Assembly: GCA_945903445.1 (NCBI GenBank)
Contig: CAMDNZ010000001.1
Location: 62,001 to 126,000, forward strand
Origin: Bordetella parapertussis
GTDB lineage: Bacteria; Pseudomonadota; Gammaproteobacteria; Burkholderiales; Burkholderiaceae_B
Reading direction: 5' to 3'
Length of the DNA stretch: 64,000 nucleotides
In this document: positions 57,361 through 64,000 of the stretch, piece after piece
Numbering within the stretch: position 1 is the first letter of the stretch
Layout of the letters: every line of letters starts with the position of its first letter
Program-made: the position numbers and the translations under genes
The notes under the pieces: model-generated
The model's input: only the letters and a program-made list of their open reading frames with translations
Database searches by the model: none
What the model was told of the DNA's origin: nothing

Positions 57361-57705
57361 CTACATCGACATCGAGGAGATTTCCTTATAGGCGGCAACT
57401 AACTTGTTGCGCACCTGGACCGACATCTGAAAGCCCAGCGTGCTCTTTTGCATATCGATCATCACGTCGTTCAGCGAGACATCGGGATCGCCCAGATCGA
57501 AGCGTTGGGCTTGCAGCCCGGCGTGTTTCTGCACAGCGGAGACGTTAGCCAGGGAACGTTGCAATTCTGCTGCAAAACTGACGGGTCCGTTGCCATCGGC
57601 CATGCCACCCAGGCGACCGGCAGGCAGTGCCGCATCGGGGCCTTGTGCAGCCTGAACGGCGGCTCGCATGCTGCTCAACATGCTTTCTATACCGGCAATA
57701 CTCAT
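57361..57705 (-). CDS. fliE: Flagellar hook-basal body protein FliE
   Basis: A 114-residue rod/MS-ring junction protein. [20 protein letters not shown], then [20 protein letters not shown] and the C-terminal [19 protein letters not shown] are family features. It is divergent from fliF across 221 bases, the typical arrangement. The gap holds a 12-base perfect palindrome and no recognised flagellar promoter. Confidence 0.92.
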   Translation of the reverse strand: MSIAGIESMLSSMRAAVQAAQGPDAALPAGRLGGMADGNGPVSFAAELQRSLANVSAVQKHAGLQAQRFDLGDPDVSLNDVMIDMQKSTLGFQMSVQVRNKLVAAYKEISSMSM

Positions 57706-57817
57706 TTGTGCGCTCGTAGACCAAAGTTAGCGAATGTTGCAAGGCTACCGAAGGTGCTGCGTGTGCATAGGTCACAACTAACGTCAAAAACTCGGGCTTT
57801 TCCGGGCTTAGAAGCAG

Positions 57818-57829
57818 GGCCGTACGGCC
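57818..57829. promoter_or_regulatory. 12-base perfect palindrome between fliE and fliF
   Basis: GGCCGTACGGCC is its own reverse complement and sits midway in the divergent gap 57706-57926. It could be a regulator site for both operons; I found neither a sigma-54 nor a sigma-28 consensus in this gap. Confidence 0.4.
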
Positions 57830-57926
57830 AATAATGCCAGCATCCTGATCTGCGGTCCTGTTGCATGTCGTCCTTTAAGACCTCGCGTCCCGCCAAGTGC
57901 GGTGTTGTTCCCCCCGGCCTATCCTC

Positions 57927-59627
57927 ATGAACGCCGTCGCTTCCAGAATGCAGCCCCTCGTTGCGCGCTTCCCTATACTCGGACGCTTGGGCAAAGTGCC
58001 TACGCCTCTATTGCTTGCTGCCGCGGCGGCGATAGTCGCCTTTATCGCCGTCGTGGCGATGTGGAGCCGAGAACCCGACTACAAAGTCCTCTTCTCCAAT
58101 CTGCAAGACCGGGACGGCGGTGCCATCGTCACCGCGTTGACGCAAATGAACGTGCCGCATCGGTTCAACGAGACCGGCACCGCGCTGCTGGTGCCGGCCG
58201 ACAAGGTGTTCAACACGCGGATGCAACTGGCCTCGCAGGGTTTGCCACGCGGTGGGGCCGCCGGCTTCGAGTTGTTGGATACTCCGCGATTCGGTGCCAG
58301 CCAGTTTGCCGAACAGGTCAGCTACCAGCGCGCGCTGGAAGGCGAACTGGCGCGCTCGATCGAAGCCTTGAATCCGGTTCAGACAGCACGAGTGCATTTG
58401 GCCATTCCGCGTCAGTCCTTGTTTGTACGCGAACGCCAGGCCCCTACCGCTTCGGTACTGCTCAATATGTATCCAGGCCGTTCGCTGAGCGATTCGCAGG
58501 TCAGCGCCATTTCCTGGCTGCTGTCTTCCAGCGTGCCCGAACTGAAGGCCGAAAACGTGTCGGTGGTCGATCAGACCGGTCGCCTGCTGTCCTCGCCCGG
58601 TGGCGATGGCCGCGGCATCGATGCCGATCAGACTCGTCATATCCGCGACCTCGAACAACGCACGGTCGAGCGTATTGTCGCTATCCTGACGCCCTTGGTG
58701 GGACCGGGCAACGTGCATGCGCAAGTCAACGCAGAAGTCGATTTCTCCCAGCGCGAAGAGACGCAGGAAGTCTATCGTCCCAATCAGCAACCCGGTCAAG
58801 CTGCCGTGCGCAGCCAGCAGACCAGCAATTCGGCGACCGCTGCCGGTGCCGGTGCCCAGGGCGTGCCCGGCGCACTGACCAACCAGGCACCGGCCAACGC
58901 GCAAGCGCCTATCGCCAACCCGCCCGCGCAGCCCCCGGGACAGAATCCGCAAGGCGCGCAGCCCGGTCAAAATCCCCAGGCCAACGCTCAGCAAGCCGGG
59001 CCGACCGCAGGTACGGCCGGCGGGGCGGGTCAGACCGGCGGATCCGGCTCGCAGCGCAACGACAACACCACAAACTACGAACTCGATCGCACCATTAGCC
59101 ATATCAAGCTGCCCGTGGGTGGCGTGAAGCGGATGTCGGTCGCCGTGGTCGTCAACTTTGCCCCGAACGACAAAGGCGAGCTGGCTGCATTGCCCGCCGA
59201 AACCATCACTCAGCTGACCAACCTCGCACGCGAAGCCATGGGTTATTCCGAAGCGCGCGGCGACTCGCTCAACCTCGTCAACAGCGCCTTCAACACTGCC
59301 GTGCCGGCCCTGCCCTGGTACGAGGACACGCGTCTGATCGATCTGGCCAAGTCGGCATTGTGGGCGATCGGCTTGCTGCTGTTCGGTCTGTGGATCTGGT
59401 TCAAGTTGCTCCGCCCGATCTGGAATCGCTACGTCGATCCGCCGCTCGACCCGGTCGTCGCCGAGATGGAACGTGCCGAAAACCAGCGTCAAGCCATGGA
59501 TCAAGCCCGCCTGAGCGCCCAGAGCCGTTACGAAGAAAACCTCCAGCGCGCCCGCGAAATGGCGCTCAAGGATCCGCGCGCCGTTGCGATGGTCCTGCGC
59601 ACTTGGATGAGCCAAGATGAGAGATAA
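57927..59627 (+). CDS. fliF: Flagellar MS-ring protein FliF
   Basis: A 566-residue ring protein with two membrane helices, about residues 28-46 and 470-488 (AIGLLLFGLWIWFKLL). Ring-building motifs: PDYKVLFSNLQDRDGGAIV, LASQGLPRGGAAGFELLD, QRALEGELARSIEALNPVQT and ARVHLAIPRQSLFVRERQAP. A Pro/Gln/Gly-rich insertion covers about 58815-59070 and is not well conserved. The C-terminal tail ending LRTWMSQDER binds FliG. ATG 57927 chosen; a GTG ten codons earlier is in frame. Confidence 0.94.
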   Translation: MNAVASRMQPLVARFPILGRLGKVPTPLLLAAAAAIVAFIAVVAMWSREPDYKVLFSNLQDRDGGAIVTALTQMNVPHRFNETGTALLVPADKVFNTRMQLASQGLPRGGAAGFELLDTPRFGASQFAEQVSYQRALEGELARSIEALNPVQTARVHLAIPRQSLFVRERQAPTASVLLNMYPGRSLSDSQVSAISWLLSSSVPELKAENVSVVDQTGRLLSSPGGDGRGIDADQTRHIRDLEQRTVERIVAILTPLVGPGNVHAQVNAEVDFSQREETQEVYRPNQQPGQAAVRSQQTSNSATAAGAGAQGVPGALTNQAPANAQAPIANPPAQPPGQNPQGAQPGQNPQANAQQAGPTAGTAGGAGQTGGSGSQRNDNTTNYELDRTISHIKLPVGGVKRMSVAVVVNFAPNDKGELAALPAETITQLTNLAREAMGYSEARGDSLNLVNSAFNTAVPALPWYEDTRLIDLAKSALWAIGLLLFGLWIWFKLLRPIWNRYVDPPLDPVVAEMERAENQRQAMDQARLSAQSRYEENLQRAREMALKDPRAVAMVLRTWMSQDER

Positions 59628-60621
59628 ACCAATGGACGGAATAACCCGCAGCGCCATCCTGATGATGTCGCTGGGCGAAGATGCCGCCGCGGAAGTGTTC
59701 AAATACCTGAGCGCACGCGAAGTGCAGCAGTTCGGCGCGGCCATGGCAGGCCTGAAACAAGCCACCCGCGAAGACGTCAGTCAGGTACTCGAAGACTTCC
59801 GGCAGGAGTCGGATCAGTTCGTTGCGGTCACGCTGGGTTCGGACGACTACATCCGCGGCGTGTTGACCAAGGCGCTGGGTAGCGACCGCGCTGCCGGTCT
59901 GATCGAAGACATTCTGGAAGCCGGCGACAACTCCAGCGGCATCGACGCCTTGAACTGGCTGGATCCGGCCACCGTGGCCGAGCTGATCGGCGACGAGCAT
60001 CCGCAGATCATCGCGACCATCCTGGTGCATCTCGAACGCGATCGTGCCGCAGGCGTGCTGGCTTTGCTGGCCGAGCGTCTGCGCAACGATGTGATGCTGC
60101 GTATCGCGACCTTCGGTGGCGTGCAGCCTGCCGCCCTGAGCGAACTCACCGACGTGCTGAACAACGTGCTGGCTGGTCAAGGCGCCAAGCGCAGCAAGAT
60201 GGGTGGCGTACGCACGGCAGCCGAGATTCTGAACATGATGAACGCTCAGCAGGAAGAGGCCGTGGTGGCCAGCCTGCGCGAACGCGACGGCGACCTGGCA
60301 CAGAAGATCCTGGACGAAATGTTCGTGTTCGCCAACCTGATCGACATCGAGGACCGCCACATCCAGCTGCTGCTGAAAGAAATCGACAACGACTCGCTCA
60401 TGATCGCATTGAAGGGGGCGAGCGACGAATTGCGCGACAAGTTCCTGCGCAGCATGTCCAGCCGTGCGGCCGAGACTCTGCGCGAAGACTTGAGCGCGCA
60501 AGGCCCGATCCGGATGTCGAAGGTCGAGGCCGAGCAGAAGAAGATTCTGCAGGCGGCGCGCCGCCTGGCCGAAAGCGGTCAGATCGAACTTGGCGCCTCG
60601 GGCGACGATTCGTATGTCTGA
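59617..60621 (+). CDS. fliG: Flagellar motor switch protein FliG
   Basis: A 334-residue rotor protein in the C ring. N-terminal FliF-binding domain (TRSAILMMSLGEDAAAEVFK), the EHPQ motif in GDEHPQIIATILVHLE, and the C-terminal charged torque helix (SSRAAETLREDLSAQGPIRM). The ATG at 59617 overlaps fliF by 11 bases; an ATG at 59632 with GAGA upstream is equally possible. It overlaps fliH at the 3' end. Confidence 0.94.
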   Translation: MRDKPMDGITRSAILMMSLGEDAAAEVFKYLSAREVQQFGAAMAGLKQATREDVSQVLEDFRQESDQFVAVTLGSDDYIRGVLTKALGSDRAAGLIEDILEAGDNSSGIDALNWLDPATVAELIGDEHPQIIATILVHLERDRAAGVLALLAERLRNDVMLRIATFGGVQPAALSELTDVLNNVLAGQGAKRSKMGGVRTAAEILNMMNAQQEEAVVASLRERDGDLAQKILDEMFVFANLIDIEDRHIQLLLKEIDNDSLMIALKGASDELRDKFLRSMSSRAAETLREDLSAQGPIRMSKVEAEQKKILQAARRLAESGQIELGASGDDSYV

Positions 60622-61357
60622 ACGACACGCCCGCGCGCAACGATCCGGCGCCACGCCGTGGCGGCGCTGGAGCATGTCGACGTTTGACGATGGCACGGGG
60701 TCCGAAACCGAAGAGACGCCGGTCGAGACCGTACCAGACGCCGCTGAAATCGCGGCGCAAATAGACGCCGCACAGGCCCAGGCTCGCACAGCGGGCTGGG
60801 CGGCCGGCCATCGGGAAGGTTTTGCCGCGGGCGAACCCGTGGGTCATGCGGCGGGCCACGAAACCGGCTTGGCCGAAGGTCGCGCACGAGGCCATGAAGA
60901 AGGCTTGCAAGCCGGCCGCGCCGACGCGCAGGCCGAGCGCGAACGTCTGCGCGCCTTGCTCGACAAGAGCGCCCAGCAGATCGGCGCCATCGAAGAACAA
61001 CTCGGCGACGCCCTGATCGATCTGGCCTTGGATATTGCCCGCCAGGTCGTACGTCGCGAATTGACGCAAAATGCCAGCGTTGTCTGCGGCGTGGTGGACG
61101 AAATTCTGCACACCCTGCCGGCTGGCACACCGAGCCTGAAGATCTGGCTGCATACCAGCGATATCGCGCTGGTCGAAACCCATTTGAGCGCCGAGCATCC
61201 CCTAGCCGGCTGGCGCTTGTTCGCCGACGACACCCTGTTGCCCGGTGGCTGCCGCGCAGAAACGCCCTTTGGCGCCATCGACGCTACCGTGCAAACGCGT
61301 TGGCAGCGCGTGGCCGCCAGCCTCGCTCGCGAAAGCGCCTGGGAAGCCACGCCATGA
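60614..61357 (+). CDS. fliH: Flagellar assembly protein FliH
   Basis: A 247-residue stator of the export ATPase. It has a run of small-residue helix repeats ([20 protein letters not shown], a GxxxG pattern) at about residues 65-100, then the conserved C-terminal domain ([20 protein letters not shown] and [20 protein letters not shown]). The N terminus is acidic and unstructured. It overlaps fliG by 8 bases and fliI by ATGA. Confidence 0.9.
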   Translation: MSERHARAQRSGATPWRRWSMSTFDDGTGSETEETPVETVPDAAEIAAQIDAAQAQARTAGWAAGHREGFAAGEPVGHAAGHETGLAEGRARGHEEGLQAGRADAQAERERLRALLDKSAQQIGAIEEQLGDALIDLALDIARQVVRRELTQNASVVCGVVDEILHTLPAGTPSLKIWLHTSDIALVETHLSAEHPLAGWRLFADDTLLPGGCRAETPFGAIDATVQTRWQRVAASLARESAWEATP

Positions 61358-62859
61358 ACACGCTGGCGCATCACGACGATACGCCTGCTCATTCCGTTGC
61401 CGACGGTTTGCCGGCGGTGCCGGCCGTCGATGCGCTGGATCGTTGGCGCACTCAGTTGCAGATCGCGTTGATCCGCAGCAGTGGCACGCAACCTTGGCAG
61501 ATGTCCGGGCGCGTCACGCGCGCCACCGGACTGGTATTACATGCCACGGGCTTGCGTTTACCGGTCGGCGCAGCCGTTCGAATCGAAATCGCACCCGGCC
61601 ACGACCATTGGGCCGATGCCGAAGTGGTCGGCTTCGACGGCGACACTTTGTATTTGATGCCGCAGACCGATATTTCGGGCTTGCCACCGGGGGCCCGGGT
61701 GGTCTCGGGCGAACCGCCCTTGCAACGGCGCATCAAGCTGCCGACCACCACCGTACTCAACGGCAGCGCCAAGCCGCAACTGGGCCGTCACTTACCGGTC
61801 GGCAACGCCCTGCTGGGCCGCGTGCTGGACGGCGCAGGCCGCCCGCTCGACGGTCTCGGCCCTCTGGTGGACGCCGAACGCGCGCCGTTGACGGCACAAC
61901 CCCTCAATCCGCTCTCGCGCGCACCGATCGATACCGTGTTGGATGTGGGTGTGCGCGCGATTAACGGTTTGCTGACCGTTGGACGAGGCCAGCGAATGGG
62001 TCTGTTCGCCGGATCGGGTGTAGGTAAGAGCGTGCTGCTGGGCATGATGGCGCGCTATACCCGTGCCGACGTCATCGTCGTGGGCCTGATCGGCGAACGT
62101 GGCCGCGAAGTCAAGGAATTCATCGAACACAACCTCGGACCCGAGGGTCTGGCGCGCTCGGTCGTCGTCGCTGCGCCTGCCGACGTCTCGGCCCTGTTGC
62201 GCCTGCAAGGTGCCGCCTATGCCACGCGTATCGCCGAACATTTCCGCGATCAAGGACTGGATGTTCTGCTGATCATGGATTCGCTAACCCGCTATGCCAT
62301 GGCGCAACGCGAGATCGCCTTGGCCATCGGCGAGCCGCCTGCAACCAAAGGCTATCCGCCCTCGGTATTCGCCAGATTGCCGGCCTTAGTCGAGCGTGCC
62401 GGCAACGGCGCACCCGGTCCGAACGGCCGACGCGCAGGCTCGATCACCGGTTTTTACACGGTGCTGGCCGAGGGCGACGATCAACAAGATCCGATCGCCG
62501 ATTCGGCACGTGCGATTCTGGACGGCCACGTCGTGCTGTCGCGCCACTTGGCCGAGGCGGGCCATTACCCGGCCATAGACATCGAAGCCTCGATCTCGCG
62601 CGCGATGACCAGCCTGATCACCACCGAACAGTTCGAACACGTGCGCCGCTTCAAGCGCAACGTGTCCATGTACCAACGCAACCGCGACCTGATCGCAGTG
62701 GGCGCCTATGCACCGGGCAACGATCACGCCCTAGACGATGCGATTGCCCGCTACCCCCGCTTGGAAGCGTATCTGCAGCAGCCCATCGGCGAAAGTGTCG
62801 ACTACGCCCAGGCCATCAACCAACTGCACGGCACCTTACGTGGAGGCCCACATGGCTAG
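61354..62859 (+). CDS. fliI: Flagellar type III export ATPase FliI
   Basis: A 501-residue F1-beta-like ATPase energising flagellar export. Walker [61 protein letters not shown] (Walker B) and [20 protein letters not shown] are intact. It carries a roughly 40-residue N-terminal extension typical of betaproteobacterial FliI. Overlaps fliJ by 8 bases. Confidence 0.95.
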   Translation: MNTLAHHDDTPAHSVADGLPAVPAVDALDRWRTQLQIALIRSSGTQPWQMSGRVTRATGLVLHATGLRLPVGAAVRIEIAPGHDHWADAEVVGFDGDTLYLMPQTDISGLPPGARVVSGEPPLQRRIKLPTTTVLNGSAKPQLGRHLPVGNALLGRVLDGAGRPLDGLGPLVDAERAPLTAQPLNPLSRAPIDTVLDVGVRAINGLLTVGRGQRMGLFAGSGVGKSVLLGMMARYTRADVIVVGLIGERGREVKEFIEHNLGPEGLARSVVVAAPADVSALLRLQGAAYATRIAEHFRDQGLDVLLIMDSLTRYAMAQREIALAIGEPPATKGYPPSVFARLPALVERAGNGAPGPNGRRAGSITGFYTVLAEGDDQQDPIADSARAILDGHVVLSRHLAEAGHYPAIDIEASISRAMTSLITTEQFEHVRRFKRNVSMYQRNRDLIAVGAYAPGNDHALDDAIARYPRLEAYLQQPIGESVDYAQAINQLHGTLRGGPHG

Positions 62860-63301
62860 CACTTTGCCATTCGATACCCTGCTGGAACTGGCCCGGGAGG
62901 CGGTCGATGCCGCAACCCAACGACTGGGCGCCATGACAACCATGCGAGCTAACGCGCAGCGTCAACTGGACATGCTGCTGGACTACCGTCAAGATTATCT
63001 CTTGCGGCTGCAAAACATGATGGCGCAGGGTATGGCGTCGTCCGATTGCCAAAATTATCAACGCTTCATTTCGACTCTGGACAGTGCTTTGCAGCAGCAG
63101 CGCGACGTGCTGGTACGTGCCGACGAAGATCTGGCCGCGTGTCGCGAACAATGGCAACACGCGCAACGCAAACATAATGCCTTCGACGCATTGCTGGTGC
63201 GCGACCGCCGCGCCCGCCAGGCCGTCGAGGCGCGCCGCGAACAGCGTGTCACCGATGAATTTGCCGGCCGCAGTGCAATGCGCCTGGCTAACGCTTTCTG
63301 A
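62852..63301 (+). CDS. fliJ: Flagellar export protein FliJ
   Basis: A 149-residue coiled-coil protein that acts like the gamma stalk of FliI. The chain is mainly heptad-like ([57 protein letters not shown]). TGGAGG stands 5 bases before ATG 62852, a strong ribosome site inside the fliI end. It is followed by fliK after 7 bases. Confidence 0.9.
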   Translation: MASTLPFDTLLELAREAVDAATQRLGAMTTMRANAQRQLDMLLDYRQDYLLRLQNMMAQGMASSDCQNYQRFISTLDSALQQQRDVLVRADEDLAACREQWQHAQRKHNAFDALLVRDRRARQAVEARREQRVTDEFAGRSAMRLANAF

Positions 63302-63308
63302 ATCGACT

Positions 63309-64000
63309 ATGACCGTCACTATGCCCGCCGTCCTGTCCGCCCCCAAAACCTCGCCAGCCGCTAACGGCTCTACGCCCTCCGCTGCCGCCGACACTGCGGA
63401 TACGCCCAGTTTCGCTCAAGCGATGCAAGCCAGCACCCAGACACATGGCGCTCAGCCCGGCGGCCGCCACACGGAAGCGAAGTCGGCCCCTCACGCAAAA
63501 CTGCCGGCGACCGACCCGGCTCGCAACTTGGCTGACGGGACCGATCATTCGGACGAACCCGCGATCGAAGGCGCAAGCCTGCCGGCGGCCGAATTGGCCG
63601 CTCAAGCGCTGGTGTGGGCGCAACACACGCTGGCGCAGCGTCAAGCCACTGCCTCGCCACCCGCCACGGATACTGCCCAGAACGGCCCATCGCGTCTTCA
63701 ACACGCGACGGGCAAAGAAGTCGCTGCGCGGCTTCGGGCCACCGACGACGCCTCGGTCGAGCGCCCGGGCCACAATCAGCTGCACGACGATCATCGATCG
63801 GATGCGGACGCGGGCCGTTTCGTTTTGAACACGCAGGCACTGTCGACCTCGAACGCACCAGTCAGCGCTGCCTCGACCGCCAACAAACCGACGGGTGCCG
63901 CGGTGTCGAAACCCGAACGGATGGCGACTGCCGACACCGCCGCCCGCGCGAGCGAACGCGAAGGCGTCATACTGCCCTCGCCCTTGCAACAGGCGCTGGC
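63309..64000 (+). CDS. fliK: Flagellar hook-length control protein FliK, N-terminal part (cut by window end)
   Basis: The frame beginning ATG 63309 stays open to the last base, giving 230 residues. They are Ala/Pro/Thr/Ser-rich with segments such as FAQAMQASTQTHGAQPGG, as in the disordered N-terminal half of FliK, which measures the hook; the conserved C-terminal domain lies outside the window. Position after fliJ fits fliEFGHIJK order. The call depends on that position; the sequence itself is low-complexity. Confidence 0.78.
   Translation, partial: MTVTMPAVLSAPKTSPAANGSTPSAAADTADTPSFAQAMQASTQTHGAQPGGRHTEAKSAPHAKLPATDPARNLADGTDHSDEPAIEGASLPAAELAAQALVWAQHTLAQRQATASPPATDTAQNGPSRLQHATGKEVAARLRATDDASVERPGHNQLHDDHRSDADAGRFVLNTQALSTSNAPVSAASTANKPTGAAVSKPERMATADTAARASEREGVILPSPLQQAL

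Noticed and set aside
57706..57926. Sigma-54 or sigma-28 promoter between fliE and fliF
   Set aside because: No GG-N10-GC pair with TGGCAC/TTGC context and no TAAA-N15-GCCGATAA match was found on either strand.
58008..59765. 585-codon frame on the minus strand opposite fliF (and 59566-60789 opposite fliG)
   Set aside because: Antisense shadows of well-identified flagellar genes; the translations are rich in Gln, His and Arg and match no family.

Overview
The window is a stretch of ordinary chromosome from a motile, Gram-negative betaproteobacterium. Gene content and order point to Burkholderiales, most likely Alcaligenaceae (the Bordetella/Achromobacter/Castellaniella side). The evidence is the envelope run rseP-bamA-skp-lpxD-fabZ-lpxA-lpxB-rnhB, the block folC-dedD-cvpA-purF, the flagellar order fliD-fliS-fliT-(fliK-like)-(flhB-like)-ycgR next to fliE/fliFGHIJK, and GC-rich codon use throughout. 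The family is an inference from gene content; no rRNA or tRNA gene is present to test it. I see no insertion sequence, prophage, CRISPR array or integrase, and no region whose codon use departs clearly from the rest.

Layout, left to right. 1-5278: a fatty-acid beta-oxidation operon on the plus strand (end of fadE, FadI-type thiolase, FadJ-type hydratase/dehydrogenase, fadL). 5396-13261: small accessory genes (doxX, arsC, photolyase, a lipoate ligase split into two genes, an RsiV-like lipoprotein, a subtilisin-like lipoprotein with a Glu where the catalytic Asp is expected, and glutamate dehydrogenase). 13400-17852: a secreted ankyrin protein and mltG-tmk-holB-ycfH. 17932-23245: ygfZ, a CoA-ester hydratase/hydrolase, rnfH-ratA, smpB, and qmcA-nfeD. 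23424-26804: ppsA and its regulator ppsR, divergent across a large inverted repeat.

26885-42711 is one long minus-strand block read from high to low coordinates: rpsB-tsf-pyrH-frr-uppS-cdsA-dxr-rseP-bamA-skp-lpxD-fabZ-lpxA-lpxB-rnhB-rRNA methyltransferase. It joins translation, pyrimidine and isoprenoid supply, phospholipid and lipid A synthesis, and outer-membrane protein assembly. Many junctions are 4-base ATGA overlaps, which suggests translational coupling. A Rho-independent hairpin separates rpsB from tsf. 42966-46932 carries map, glnD and dsbB on the plus strand; 46936-51146 carries purF, cvpA, dedD and folC on the minus strand. From 51215 to the right end there is a flagellar regulon: a sigma-28 type promoter, the filament cap and chaperones, two genes for hook-length and export switching, the c-di-GMP brake YcgR facing an EAL phosphodiesterase, then fliE and fliF-G-H-I-J and the start of a second fliK, cut by the window end.

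I do not see a wholly new multi-gene system. The most unusual items are the Asp-to-Glu replacement in the S8 peptidase, six tandem 14-15 base repeats between rpsB and map, the two-gene lipoate ligase, the FlhB-like switch protein without the NPTH cleavage motif beside an extra FliK-like gene, and several perfect hairpins and palindromes in intergenic gaps. No gene-free stretch exceeds 300 bases; the three longest (20094-20365, 42712-42965, 51147-51390) are described in the entries below.
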